Shown: one piece after another, positions 14,501 through 28,379 of the stretch | How the letters are laid out: each line of letters starts with the position of its first letter | How positions within the stretch are numbered: the first letter of the stretch is position 1 | NCBI GenBank assembly: GCA_034336665.1 | Contig: JAPFBE010000002.1 | Span: 18,144,906-18,208,905, forward strand | Reading direction: 5' to 3' | Length of the DNA stretch: 64,000 bases | Source of the DNA: Luscinia megarhynchos | Lineage: Eukaryota; Chordata; Aves; Passeriformes; Turdidae | The notes under the pieces: model-generated | What the model was told of the DNA's origin: nothing | Database searches by the model: none | The model's input: the letters and a program-made list of their open reading frames with translations, nothing else | Program-made: the position numbers and the translations under genes

Positions 14501-17500
14501 AAGAAGAGTGGAAGGCCCAGAACTGCTTCATGTTATTCAAAACTGCATTAAGAAGTGAGATTGCACAGAACTATGATCTCTCTCACCCCCCTTCACAAGA
14601 CAGACAGGATTTTCACACAGATGCAGTGAAGCAGCACTCCTGAATCACCACTCTCTGCATTTCTCAGCTCATCTTGGTCATTTCCCCTTCAGGCCACTTC
14701 TGCTCCCAGGCTTTCTCTCACTCTCTTTTTATTTTTAAAGTTTCTGCTACTAATAAAAAGCCTGAAAACCTTAGTGCAATACCATCACTTCCTTGTATTA
14801 TCATATTCTCTAGTGAACTGATTAATTCTCAGAGTGATCCTGACCCTCAGCTCCCACTGGGCCTCAACTAATGCAAAAGGCTTCTTTCAGATTTTCCTCC
14901 ATTTTATTTTTGTCCCAACAGAGTACAAGTACAGGACTCAGTTTTGCAGCTCTGGACTTAAAATGCAAATATCTTTACATTTAGAAAATCTGATTGTTTC
15001 TATAACATGCTCAGAATTAAGCAAAGCTCAAAGGGTACAAGTCAGTAAGGAAATTATTTCATCTAATATATATTCAACACATTGTACTGTCCAAGCTTTG
15101 CTCTGTAAGTGAACTTTAAATTATTAAGAGCCCAGTTTTGTCAGGCAGTGACATGAAGTTTAGTGCAACAGGTCAATGCAGAAACCATCAACAAAGCCTG
15201 TAGAAAGACAACAAAAACCTGCAGCAATACACAACCTTTTCTAACATTGCTGTTAGACAAAACACAGCAGGCATGTAAATCTGGATAGCACAGCCCTTTT
15301 CCAAACGACTGCCTTTAGAAGACTTGCAGACTGGAGGGATGCTTTCAAGAGGCCACTTTGAGCTACATCAAGCTTCCTGTTTGACATCATGTGGACTCAC
15401 CCGGCCCTCCCACTCATCCCTCAACCAAACCAAATAAAAAGCTTAGCACTTTTAGCGTATTTCCCAACCAAGATGCACTCAAAGCAAAATCACAGTGAGG
15501 GTCAAACACTACAGGGATACTGCCCAAAATTCTAAGATGCTATTTTTTGCAAGAGCAGAGAGGTCTTGGGATGCCAGGTTATTAAAGGGAAGATGGGCAC
15601 AAGGACGACATCAGTAAGCGATTAACAAGTCTGCAGGTCAGAAAAGCACACTTGAGGCTAAGAGATCAAAACCTCTGTTAGCACAAGAAGAGCTCCCATC
15701 TCTAAGAAACCACTCTCTATCTTATTTTCCCCATCCCCTCCCTGACTTCCTTCTCCCTGCTATAATTCAGAACAGTAAAATGCCTAACCATGCATCCGAA
15801 GAATTGGCTAATACAATGTCACGCAGCCCACCACATGAACAAAAACCACCAACGAACCCTGCTAATGGTCAACTGCAAATTTTTGTTTACTGATGGTATT
15901 ACACTGCCAGGGATTCCCTTGTTTTTGCACACACACTGCCCTCTTAGAAACTCCAAATCTGCTCAAACCCAGATTTACAAATACATGCACAGATAGTCTA
16001 CACATCTGCTTCCACCTGGTGGATTACAAGAGATGGAGACTGCAGCGTTTTTAAAGCAAACTAGTAAACCCACCTCTAAAATTAGTTGCATGGTAATTCT
16101 GTGGGCAAATGGAGAGAGGCAGGGGCACAGGAGAAGTTAGAAAGAAATTGAGTAAGAATCACTAAGCTGTTTAAACCATTTTTAAACCATTTTTAAATTC
16201 AGTTTTTTTCCCTACTGGAAAACAAACAAAAAGGGAATTTTTCTTCCATTTTGAGGAGTTCTTCAAAACAGAAGTGGACAGAGCTATTCAGTATTGCTTC
16301 GGGGTGCTTAACATGAATAAATAACTTCAATCGTCTTGTTAAAGAACTTAAAATTCTCTTTCTACAGTCCCCCCTTCCATGAGCAAGTAAAAAAATATAT
16401 ATTATACATATACATGCTATATAATCAAAACTATAAAGTAATTTATTGCTAGCCAGAACTACAGGAACCAGGAGTTCTTTTAACACCTCAGCAAAGGAAA
16501 TGAGAAATGTCAGGGAGTATCCTGAGAAACTCTCTGTTGCAAATTCTTTCAGGTCTAGCTTCTAAAAATTTCCTTGCTATGATACCTGCAAATGCAGCTT
16601 TGCAGTAACTTCCAGTTCCATTTTCATACACATATTTTTAAATATAGCAGCAGCCTTTGCCTGTGTATTGAGCACCAGGGGTTTCTCATTCGCTGTGGCC
16701 AAGGTTTGCTAATTGGAGATCCTAGAGGTGTGGCACGTTTCTTTTTTGCTCTAAATACTTCAGACTGGAAGCAAAGGTAAATATTACTCCAGCCTCAATC
16801 TGTTTCCCTCTTGCACCCACAGCAGCTTAGCACGATACAGTAAACAGGCTTCTGCAAATTACACTCAAAGTTCATTACAAATCAAGGCCTCAGTCTTGCT
16901 AATGAACTGATACTAATAGGTTCATTCTGTGAAGGAGATCCATTAGCTTCAGTAGTGGTCCCTGAATCAGGAAGTTTGTTTACATCACATGCACAGGTAT
17001 TTACAATCTTCTGGGCCTTTGTTTTTATTTAGGAGACCAGTGGTGTTTGGCAAGGAGTGCAAATCTTGTCCAACAACTTTCAAACTACCCTTACTCCACA
17101 TGGAGCAGAAGTGCCTACAGAGTAAAGCACATTTACAAGAACAGCATTTTCATCTTACACCAAATCCCTCAACCAAGAATTCTTTACCTATACCTGCACA
17201 TCACAGTGCAAGAGAAACAATCAGACATTCCTCACGTGTGTTTTGCACCTGAAAGAGTGGAAAAATACGGACATATACAGAAGATCACTAAGAGCTTACT
17301 TGAGATGTGGGATGATGGTTACCAAGTTCACTCTTTGCAGAGCTGAAATGACCTACTCTGCTCTGGAGCAAGACAGACATGAGGATGCTTGGCTATCACT
17401 GGATGCACAGCCCCTTTTACTTCCCAATTACAACAGACACTAGCACCAGATCACACTGAAGAAATCACCACTACCAACATCAGCTATGATAACAAATAAC

Positions 17501-18559
17501 TTATTCAATTGATGGCTATAATTCCAATCTCCCATCTACTTTGTCTTTCTCAAATCTCAATGCCTCTGCAATACAGCTTTGAGAACTTGAAGAAAAGGTC
17601 AACTCTCTATGCCTTGTTAGGGATTCAAAGTTTGCCGTAAGGTTTTTTCTATTTTCTGTAAAAAAGGGAGACATGAAAGTAATTCAAAACCTGAAGTCAC
17701 ATTTCCCTCAGCTTCATTTTCAGAAATGGCTGAAGAAATTTTTTTTTTTACTACTTAGTTTTCTTTCAAAAACAAATGTGGCCTGAAGCTAAACACCTGA
17801 CATGCAGTGTTTCAGCACAAATGGTTAAAGCTCTGCAGAGCCACATGCAAGAGAAAACAGAGGCAGGAATAAAAACTGCCTGGTTATCTCCAATTGGAAA
17901 TCCTCCTGGCTGCCTAGCTTTTCATGCAGAGCAACTTACTGATGTTCTTTCTCCATTCCTCTTCCTGATGACTCTCTCACTACACCTGGAAATTATAGGA
18001 AGTTGATTGAGCTCCCTAAAAACTGGTCTGGTTAGCCCTAGTCACCCCTGCTCCAAAACGGTGAAAGCAGACAGTGTGACATCTCAGCAGATGAGGTCTG
18101 AGACTAAACTGCTGGAGCTGGCAGCAAACATTTTTTTCCTCAAGTCCAGTTGCTCTCATGGACTCTCATTCAAGAGAGATTTTCAATGCATTTTTGGGGT
18201 TGTTGACGTTAAGCTAACAGGATAAACTCCTCACAGATTGTTCACAACTCAGAAGATGCTTGGAGAAAGGAAGCAGAAAAAACCTGAAATTCTCTCACAG
18301 TCACATAAGCCCAAGAGCCACAGCCTTAACACCGCCAGTTTCCCATCTCATTAAGTCTCTTGCAATACTTGTTTTTGTAATCGTTTTCTATGCTGTCTAC
18401 ACAAAAAAAGTACCTCGGAAGCCAGAATAACTACATTCCTCAAACATGGACCCTTTCCAGACTCACCCCAAACCTTTCTGTGCTTAAGGTCCTATACACA
18501 CATGAACACCCAGCTAATTTACAGGCCCGGCAGTTAATTCACCTTCAAGTTGCTCTAAT

Positions 18560-18770
18560 TTTGAGGCTGAACACTTCCCAAACTTCTGCATCCCTGATGT
18601 CAGTGAGGGAAGGAGGGCTGCCTGCTGCTTCCTCGCGATTCCCAGCTGGCAGGACAGGACTGCAGTGCAGCCTACCCGTGCTGCCCTGCCCACGCCGCTG
18701 CATCCCCTGCACACGCGGTGCCATCGCGGCGACTGCTGCGTGCGCAGGCTCCTTCTTCCTGAGAAATCCA
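18560..18770. other. Small GC-rich, CpG-containing patch
   Basis: Around 18.6-18.76 kb CpG dinucleotides cluster in otherwise CpG-poor DNA. It sits just left of the promoter-like motif group near 19.0 kb. No exon is supported. Confidence 0.4.
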
Positions 18771-18812
18771 CAGTGACAAACTGCCTGCCTTCCAGCTTTT
18801 CCTTTCCAACTC

Positions 18813-18832
18813 TTTTTTTTTTTTTTTTTTTT
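18813..18832. repeat. T20 homopolymer
   Basis: Twenty uninterrupted T on the plus strand; no retrocopy signs on either side. Confidence 0.9.
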
Positions 18833-18989
18833 AAAGACAAAGACACCTCCTCCCCCTCATTTCCTCATCACCTCCACTCAGAAAGCCTGAGGCTCGCTGA
18901 TCCCACGGTAGATGGCAAGGCCTTTGAATCAATGTCTGCTGGCTGGTCTGGAACCAGCCTTCAGACAGGGTACACACCACAAACCCTCC

Positions 18990-19060
18990 TCCAGAAACTT
19001 TAAAATCCAAAATGCAAATACTCCGCCCATCACCTTGAATGCTGCCAGCCAATAAAAATG
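18990..19060 (-). promoter_or_regulatory. Octamer, GC-box and CCAAT cluster, promoter- or enhancer-like
   Basis: Within 45 bases the plus strand has the POU octamer ATGCAAAT (19012-19019), CCGCCC (19023-19028) and CCAAT (19049-19053). Read on the minus strand the order is ATTGG, GGGCGG, ATTTGCAT, then a TTTTAAA-like element. That order resembles an octamer-driven promoter such as that of histone H2B genes, but no histone or other reading frame follows. It could be an enhancer or an alternative promoter of the host gene. Motif evidence only. Confidence 0.35.
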
Positions 19061-19129
19061 CTAATAAAAGAAGTCACAGTAGGAGAAGTCTCTGGCTGCC
19101 TGCCTGGGGACTGATGGCTGCAGGTAAGT

Positions 19130-22100
19130 CCTTGGGAGGAAGGGATGTGATCCGGTCACCGTTGGAAGTGGCTTCCCTCCGCCCCTCCAGCATATCCTGC
19201 CCTATGGACCAGGCCCTGTGTTCAGCTCTCCTGGGTTCCTACATTTCTCGGGCATAACAAAGAGTAATGGCAGAACTCCACTCGAGAGCCACCCCAACTC
19301 AGTAGTGACTGTGTCCTCTTATCACTCTGCCACGATGCCACAGACATCCCGGGACTCAACACCCCAAATTCAGAAGTACATCCTCTGTGACTACGTCAAA
19401 ACAAACCCCTTTTTGGAAAGGTTTTTATGGACAAAAAGTCACAGTCCTTCTAATTTTTGTACAAGGAACAAACCCTGTAATACCTGCCTTGCGTGTTTCA
19501 GGACCTGAAAGCTGAAAGATGCTGCCAGGAACAGCTGAACGATGGAGGGAGAAGGAAAATTTTTGTGATGAATCCTCTTCTCAGAAAGTTTTAAAAATAA
19601 CTGTATAATCACATAGATGCAATGCATTGCCTAAGCATGTAAACTCAGAACAGGAACTATTTTAAAAATCATGATTTAGTTTTTATATTTATTTGCTGTT
19701 TTGACTGCAAAGGAATAAATGATCTCCCATAATATAAAATCACCTTTCAATTTCAATATATAATCAACACAGGAGTTGGTACCTTTACATCTTTCCTATG
19801 CATTTGTATCATAGACTCAATGGCACAAACACAAGGATGCTTACCTGTAAGGCTCATAACCACACCTCTGCATTAAAAAGATTACTGAGCAGTCTAACAA
19901 AAGGGTGTTTACTTTTAGTGCACCCTGATTCTGTATCACTCAGCCCATTTGCAATCTGTAACACTGATATCACTCAACTGATATTTACTGATATTTGGAG
20001 ACAAAGGGACCCATGTTTCTCCCTCAATCAGATTTAATAAATCCACAAATGTCAAAACAAAACTAGTCAAGAGACAGAAGAATCAGGCCTTTGGGATGCT
20101 ATACTACTGTCTCCCGTGTGGTTAATTTTGATGAGCTTGTTGAAGCACAGCCTTTAGCCAAGTCCTTTTTCACACAAACATCCATAGCTCAGAGACGATT
20201 AATCACCATTTATTACTCACCTTCTGGCAACACCCACTCTAAGCTAGGCACCATCTAGACACATTAAGACAGACAGTCCCAGTCTGAAGGCTTTGTGGTA
20301 AAAGAAAGATATTTCTGAGACCCAATCAGGACGGAGAGATACCTACAGACCCCCATGGTGCTCAGCAGAGCTACTGGGATCTGCCAGAATAAAGGTGCTC
20401 AGAGGAACACTTCATCACAAATACCAATCTTTCAAAAAAGGACAAGGTATGTATGAAATACATCAGCTATACCTACTTTTCAGTACCTGTCAACTGCTAC
20501 TGGTGTTACGGTACAAGTAAGCCTCATGAAAGGACTTTGCTGAAGAAACAGGGTGAATCTTCATAGATTTATCGATCAGAGCCCCTCACTTGGATACAGG
20601 AAAGTAGTTATTCTGTTCTTCTGCAGCATTAGTAACTTCTCAAACAAAGAAGCCTGATTGAGGCAGACAGTGAGGGGCTTATCAGCTTAGGAAATGGGAA
20701 GGATGGTCCAATTAACTGCCAAGCAGTCAGACATAATTCACTCTGACCAGGCCAATGAGAGACGAGTCCCAGAAATGCATGTCCTGTCCATTTATGTAAC
20801 ACCCAAACATTCCCCCCTGCAAAGGCTTCCCTTCTGGAAGCATTGCCTAAGTAAGGAGCAAGCCACTATAGGAAAATCCACCTGTATGGACCTGCATCTG
20901 ATTAAGCAACCATCTGAGTGGCACAGGAGGCGTTCCCAGTCGCTACACTGAACTCAGGCACTAACAGGCATCACCAAGCAGACAGCCAGAATGCTCTGTG
21001 CAAGGTTATCTGGGGTCCACACCACTGTGCTGTCTTCTCACACATCAACAAACAGGACAAGATGTAGAAGGCACAAAAAGGAAAAACCCCACCCTAGTGT
21101 AGGTAGGAAAGCTCCATCCAATTTTCCTGAGCTACTTCTGCCTAGCACAGAAATAGTCAAAATGCTATTGAAGTAATTTCACAATGTTAAAAACAAACAA
21201 GCAAAAAAACCTGAAGGCAAACCATATGTAAGAGCTGATTAGTTGTGAATCCAGCCACAGTGTTGCTCTCCATTTCCTCTGCCATGCTTAGTACCCTGCT
21301 AGCACAGGGTAAATAGAAAGAAAGCCAAGAGAAAGAGTAAGGGGAGAAATTCTACAAAAGATGCTAGAATGAAAAGAGAGAGTTCTCAGTCAACCAAACC
21401 TCTAATGTGACATCCATCACCTAGGATGAAGCAGGCATTTAAAGTCGAGAAAGGATAAAAAAGAAAGAAAAAAACATGTCCCCAAAACTGATTAGTAAAC
21501 ACATCTGATGTTTAGGGGAAGCGTGGAACATTTATTCTGCAAAAAAAAATGTACATGTGGCACCTGGTCCATCCCTTGATAAGGTACCTTGTTTTGTGTA
21601 ATCCTCTCAATTTTTAAGTGCCAGACTTAAGACTGTTACAGTCAGAAAAACATGCTATGAGCAAGAGTTTAAAAAACCCCAGTTGTGTGGAATATTTATG
21701 TTACATATGGCAACATCCTATTTGTCAGGCAGTTACCAGGAGCTAAGGAATCTGTGTGGTACCAGCAAATTCGCCTTGCAGCAGGGTGTCAGAGCCAGCA
21801 CAAACCAGACTATACATGGTATGTTTACTGAATGATTAGGCATAAACATGTTACAGAAGAAATGATGTCTTGTATTAGATGCTGGGATTCCAGCTGCAAG
21901 GCAAACCATCCTGCTGGGAAAGCAGTCTGTCACATATTCCTCATATGCTTCTGGCTGTGGGTGCCAGTGAAACCTCTAGAAAACAGGAACAGGTTATGTG
22001 GCAAGTAATGATTAACAATGTGGAGGATCAGCCCTACAAGCTCCACCCGCCAGCATTCCCTGTCTCCTCGCTGCTCTTCCTCCCCCGCTACTTTTAGGTT

Positions 22101-24049
22101 GGGACTGTTTGCAGGGCGAGCCGGCAGAGGAGAGGAGGGCACTCAGGCACATGCTGCTGCCTCTGCCACAGGATGACGGGCACGGACAAGTGCACCCTCT
22201 CTTTCTTAAGAAACAGCTGGCAGCAGGAGAGCGAGCGCTGCAACCATCCGCCTGCCCCACATCCAAACCCAGTTGGCACAGGACTATTTCATAACGGGGA
22301 GGGGGGAGAAAATCCTGAAAGGGTAAGAGGGAGGAGGTGTACTGAAGATGCCTTAAAGCACAGAGAAGGCTCATATCTGGCTTCTGTGTCCTGCCTAACC
22401 TGTTTTGTGGCATGTTCCGGTTAACTCTCCTTTTGGTCGAGGTTGTTCGTTGTTTTTTTTTTGGCATCCAAAGCCAAGTTGCAGCCCCTTCTCTCCTCCT
22501 GACTCCTTTCACGCTCCATCACACTCCAGTACAAACATGGGCACACAGAACGGAGACGCCAGAAAACAAAACGCTGAGTTCATCACAGACTGAAACTGGA
22601 TGCAGAGTTTCTTTACTGGAGGGAACTGGATCTTGTCAACTCACCAGGACAATCAGCCCTCAGGTGCCAGACTTCTCACCTTCAGCACTGCTTTTCGACA
22701 TTAGCAACTCATCAAAAGCACTACACAATGTGGTAAGGGAGTGGGAAAACAAAGTGAAAAAATCCCCAAACTTCAAAACACACACCTGGAAGATTGCATG
22801 CCACACAAATCTAACCAGAGTGCAGTGCAGGAGCAGCAGCGGCGATCATAGCACCAGGACACACTATCACCACCACAGCAGATTTATGTCTTCATTGTAT
22901 ACAGTATTCACAGGGTTAATGAGTAGCCCAAAGATCAGAAATAAACCTGCTAAGCAACAAAAGCATCAACTCCAAGCTGTGCTGGGTGGTTTTTGACAGG
23001 GGTTAAGCAGTCGGTAACCAGTGATGAGAACTTGGTGGTAGTTCAGTAGCCATTTTAAGCAGCAGATATATTAATCATGGGAGTGCAATAACAAAAGAAC
23101 CAGGAGCAAAAGCATGCTTCAGAAACAAGGACCCCTAAAAGCTCAGCAGCACACACATATCCCTACATGATGTGTAAAATAAACTTAGAGAAGCCAGCTA
23201 AGAAGAAAGATTATTCCATGACCTCCAGAGCACAGCAAATCCCTCAGAGCAATGAGTGCTAGGCATCAGAAACTTCCTGGTTTCCAGGCTGTTGTTTCAC
23301 ATGTTTTCTGGAGAGTTTGCATGCTGTGGGAAAGATTCCCAAGTACACTGAAAGCCTGCAACGTCCCCTTCCACTCCCACAGCAAGTATGCAGTCCATAA
23401 AAGATTAAAGTGTTGGAAACATATGCTTGAGCGAAGATTCCTCTTTAAAAAAAAAAACAAAAAACCAACACATCAACCATTTAGCAGTTGATTCATTTAT
23501 CAAAATATTTTGCCATCCCTTTTTTAAGATAGCAATGGGGGGGGTAGTGCAGGGAGATGGAGCAAGCAAAGCAAGAGTGTGTGAGACACATGCAGTCTGT
23601 AACCTGAACACCATTTTACAGATGTATTTACTATCCTGCTTTTTTGGGGGGGGCTTCTCAGGCCAGGGTGGCTTTTGTCTCTGTGCTATATGCTAGCCAG
23701 CTCATAACAAATGAGCAATCACAGACGAAGCAGATCTGGCTCCTTCCCTGAATCTACTGGGATGCTGAGGCATGAAGATAGGCCTGAAAAAACTTCTGTT
23801 CGATTATAAGCCTGATCAATCCCTCTGGTCATGCAAGCACCTGAAGTCTGGTACAATTATTAACTGTGCTGCAGTCATATGAAAGAGAACAAGCTTCTCC
23901 CTCCCACCCTCATCCCACAGGTAACATTATGTGGGCAATAAATATATGAAGGAACATGGTGAGGCTGGGGTGTGTGTGTAGAAACCTCCACAGAAAGGCT
24001 TCATTGACGTACATTTCATTATTTCTTTTTAGTGGATGAATTATGGACA
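19130..24049. other. Presumed intron 1: no gene seen
   Basis: There is no supported exon. A moderately GC-rich patch with a few CpG lies at 22.03-22.30 kb, and the open frames there on both strands are overlapping chance frames. G-runs occur near 23.54 and 23.65 kb. Confidence 0.5.
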
Positions 24050-25170
24050 TTACAGGCAAGCCTGACTGATGCCCCGACACGTTTGGGTACCCAAAGGAGA
24101 GTGAAGTGAGGAATCCTCATCGCTCTACTCAATGCTGCCTTCATTAAAGAGGGAAAATCAAAAGGGTTTCCAATTTTTCCCATTTCTTAAACACTATGAT
24201 GATGGAGCATGGAAAGTATTTTTACTAAAGCCCAGATGAGTGATTTCTAAATCGGTGGGCTTGCTTTCAAGGTGTTCTTATTTGTTGCAGGGGATTCAAC
24301 AGGTATGAGAGAAGAGAGATGTGAAAAAGAGAGCACTGTGCTTCTAAAGAGAAACTCTTGGCATTGAGACAAATGAAGTAGGCAGCGTTGACTAAAACTC
24401 TAAACTGTGATTCAGCTGTTGGGACCCGAGTCTCATGGAACCTCCCTGCTTTACAGCTTGTGCTCACGTAACTAAGAATGGAGATGGCACTTTCCAAAAG
24501 CTGCTTTCCAGGACCGAGAGGGAAACGACTCAGAACGGGCATTCAGCCAGCACGGTACCCAACTAACCCCCAAATCATGCACGTCTCAGACTGCCAGAGG
24601 GCTGCTGTGGCACTGTTTTAGCTGTGGACCAGCATTGGAGGTGGGTGCACACTGTAGAAACCTGAGCTCAGAAAAACTAACAACTGCAACCCAGCTGGGA
24701 TGGAAGCTGTGCCTGGGGGATGTGCAGCCCCTCCAGCCTCCCCCAACACAATGTGGCCCAGCACAGCAGCCCCTTCTGTGCAGTGTTTCAGCTGAAAACA
24801 GTAAATTCTGCTGACCTTAGAAGGGGGGTAAGCAGGGCAGCTGGTGAGAAAGAGTGTCAGGTTTGACATCAGATGGCATTTCCTAGACATAATTAAGAAT
24901 ATAAAGCGCAGCGCGTCTTTAAGTGGTTACATCTATACAGTCACCAGCCCTGTGACACTGAATAAGAAAAGGTGGTGGTGGGGGACATAACGAGCAGGTT
25001 GATGACAAACAATAAAACATAAATGAGCGCATCTTCTTTCAAAGTGCTACATGTATTTTCTGTTTAGTTACAATTGAATATGTCCCCAACAAAACAACTA
25101 CGTTTGTAATATTACACCATTAATCCATTTTATAAAATATTTTAAAATGTGCTTTTGCCTTCGCCCATGC
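24050..25170. promoter_or_regulatory. CpG-retaining, complex block: candidate conserved enhancer region
   Basis: This block of about 1.1 kb keeps scattered CpG sites (for example near 24.08, 24.25, 24.52, 24.91 and 25.03 kb) in AT-leaning DNA, has little simple sequence and is rich in homeodomain-like TAAT words toward 25.1 kb. It includes a perfect 14-base palindrome at 24082-24095. These traits are typical of conserved elements near developmental regulators, but conservation was not tested. Confidence 0.3.
24082..24095. repeat. Perfect 14-bp palindrome
   Basis: TTTGGGTACCCAAA is identical to its reverse complement. It could be a dimer binding site or chance. Confidence 0.9.
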
Positions 25171-28100
25171 ACACAAAATAATGAAGAAATATCACTCATC
25201 AGGAGCTCCCTAAGAAAAATAAACCTTAAAATAGCATGGTACATTCACTGAGTAACACATATTTCTGCAAAACTCCTGTTCTTTATATATTTTGCATCTG
25301 AAAACTGCAAGTCTCACACGCGCACGCACAAAAGACAGAACAGACTGCTGCTGTGGACAAAATGGTGCCATTTAATACAAAAATCTGGTTTATGCATAGC
25401 CTGGCTGTAGTGCATGCTGGGCCCAAGCAGAGTGGGATGCAGCCAGTTATATCGAACAGTTGTGCCCTCAGCAACAAATGGTGCATTCATAAAACTGGAA
25501 AAGCCTCTGTCTAGGGGATCGCAGCTCTGCAAAGGAAACAATCGCTTGCTGACATTTTCTGAGGGAGGATATGGCCAAAAGAGGTTGAGGGGGAGAAGTA
25601 TGACCTACAGGAAAGTTATGTTCAGAAGAAATACCAAAATATAAGGGAAGAAAATCTAAATCTGCCACTGAGCTCCCTTTGCACTCACTCTCCTTTAGCT
25701 AGTCTCTAACAAAAGAGCAAGGCCACCTGAAAAGACATGTGGTTGGAAAGCACTTGGCCAGTCAAGAGTATAGAAGAAAAAGAAGAAAAGAAAAAGCTTT
25801 CTTGTAGAACGCTGGCCCATGAAGAAGCGACAGCCATCACGCAGACTGCAGTACACAAAGCTGCATGTGACAGGCAGTTTCTCACAAGTTTCTTACCCTT
25901 GCCTTTATTAGCTATGCCACCTCCACACTGGTAACTAAAAGCCAACATCTGGTGCTAGCTAAATGTCACCACAGACAATCCCTTTAATAAAAATTTAAAG
26001 AGTCTGGGTCCCAACAAGGAAATCATTAGTGCTTTGAATCTAAGACCCTACCCGAGAGCTTCAAGACTGAAAAAATCCTGTCTTTTAAGCTGCCCAGAGC
26101 ACTAACTTCGGTGTGCACTAAGCCCCTTCTCCAGGCCCCATGTCACCTCTGGGGATGCTCAATTCACAGCTTCTGGCCCATGTGCAGCCCACCTGGACAG
26201 TTCAGCTGGTCAGCACCCTGTGCTGGGAAGCCCAAATGGGTCAATTGATATGTGGGTCTTGCTGCAGAATGGGAGCACGCTGTCCAGTCTACCCTTGGCC
26301 TAGGGAGCTCTGGCTCCTAAAGCTGAAATGCCAGACACTGCCAGCCCCAAACACACCTGGCATCTCTGAAAGCAAATCTGACCTGTCCCTAAGGTGCATG
26401 AGACACCCATGCAAGTCGATGCAAAAATGCTCCCTTTGGAGCCAAGCAGTTAAGCAGCATGGCTTATTAATGAATACCTGTCACCTGCCTCATTCTACTG
26501 AGCTAAGTAATAAAGCAAAAACAACCTACATCATACACACTGAAGTTCAGTAGAAGAGTCAGTGGCAGTTCCTGTAAGACACCAAAAGAGCTGAGTCCCA
26601 CCTGCACATTGAAAGGAAATAAGAAACAACTCTCCCCAACCACTCCTGGCTGCCCTGAGGCTTTGGTGGGGCATGCACCCTATTTCCTCCTGGTGCTCAC
26701 ACATCATAGAGGTCTCACATCTCACCCAATAAAAGTTTTCTCCTAAAAACTTATCTCGACAGTTCGGGAGAACTGACACGGTCTTCCACATCCAAGGCAA
26801 GCCCAGCTGAAGGAGAGACAACAGAAATGTTGTGGCTGACAGAATGAGTCCCTCCATTATACTACCAACAGAGTGTATTTTAAGACATTATTAATAGAGT
26901 CCTCTTGCACTGAAGCCTTTGCAAGGGTATCTAAAAAAGGGATGCATGTAATTCTTCCTATCCCCAGTGCACCTAATGGTCACCTGAGAATCTATTATGA
27001 AACCATTTCAGAAGTGAACAGGACTGTGGTCCCACTGACATACAGTAAAAGTATTTTTCCACAGAGTTTAAAAAAACCCAAGCAAGCAAGCAACCAAACA
27101 AAAAAAGGCAAAACAGGATGACTTCTTCAAGAGAGAGTGAGCCACTCCTGCACCTCAGTCCCACAAGCAGCCAAAACCTGCAGGTCCACTGGACTCAGGG
27201 AACAAACACTGGGAGCATGCACTGCAAGCTACAGTGGTGAGAACTGAGCCACAGCTATTGAGGCACTGGAGAATGAACGGTAATGTTTTTGTTTACCAGC
27301 TGTGCACTGCAAATGACTGCTTTTGCAAGAAAGCTGGTGCTATAGTTGCATAAATAATTCCAATAAAACTGTATAAAAAGCCACTTCATTAATCCCAGCT
27401 ATCAACTGGAGACCTGCAGCAAATGCAAAACTGCAAAAGCTTTTACAGAAGCATCAAGGCAATCTAAGAACTGTCTGACTTTACTCCTTTCAGTTTCCAG
27501 GCAAGGCAAAAGTCTACACATACATGTAATGTTTTGTATATGCTCCCATTAAACCTGCCCTTTGCATTCTAGAATTCAAGTGGCACACATGATTTGGTTT
27601 CCCACCCTAGGCTTTACAAAGGCTTCTAATACAACACATGATCGACTTACTAGGAAATCATTTGTTTGTTTTAAATTTGGAAAACGAAGAGAAAACACCT
27701 GGGAAACTGTGGGAGAATATAAACACAGATGAAAAGAAAATTACATCCCAGCCTCCTGAAAAACTTTATATTAAAGCTCTTTGGGAAGTCTGTGAATAAG
27801 GGATGAACAAAGAAATACTCCATTTGAGAAATGTCCTTCCTTTGAACACTGAATCACAGAATACAAGTCTCTGCATCACCTTGCAAAAGAAGAAGGGGAA
27901 AAAAAATCCTGCCTGAAATGTGTCACTTTTTTGCTGCTGTTTACTTTGTTTGTTTGTAGTGGTTTTGTAAAATCCCACAAATATCTCAGACTGAAACCAC
28001 AGTCCCTATTTTATATTTAGATGAACTATGGTATCTTTCAAGAAGCCGTAACTGCAAGCCTGAATGTAAAGCCCTCCCTCTGCCTGCCCTGGGACGATGC

Positions 28101-28379
28101 AGCCATTGCAGCAGGAAGAACATGGGTCACCACTGCAGCCCTGGTGGTGACCCTCCTCCATGCACTGGCCCAGCCTCCCCTCAGCTCAGCTCCAGCAGGA
28201 TGCAAGAGTGAGTCCTTGCCCCTCCCATGGGAAGGGATGGTCTATAGGTAAAATCTAAAACCAACAAACAAGTATCTTCCTTTCTTTCTTTTACCTCCCG
28301 CCTGATCCAGGTCAAACTAACTGGATGGAATTTGCCTCTTGTGCTGATGCCTCCAATATCAGCACTGACTTAAATCACG
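25171..28379. other. Presumed intron 1: no gene seen
   Basis: There is no supported exon or recognisable element. Short A-runs followed by CC occur (for example 27070-27079). Confidence 0.5.

Larger units (their letters stand above)
7161..18559. other. Presumed intron 1: no gene seen
   Basis: About 11.4 kb shows no supported exon, RNA gene or recognisable transposon. It holds short homopolymers, an AT-rich stretch near 16.39-16.44 kb and a short direct repeat (TTTAAACCATT-like, twice) near 16.17 kb. The plus strand is enriched in A and C over T and G in the lines I counted. Confidence 0.5.
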
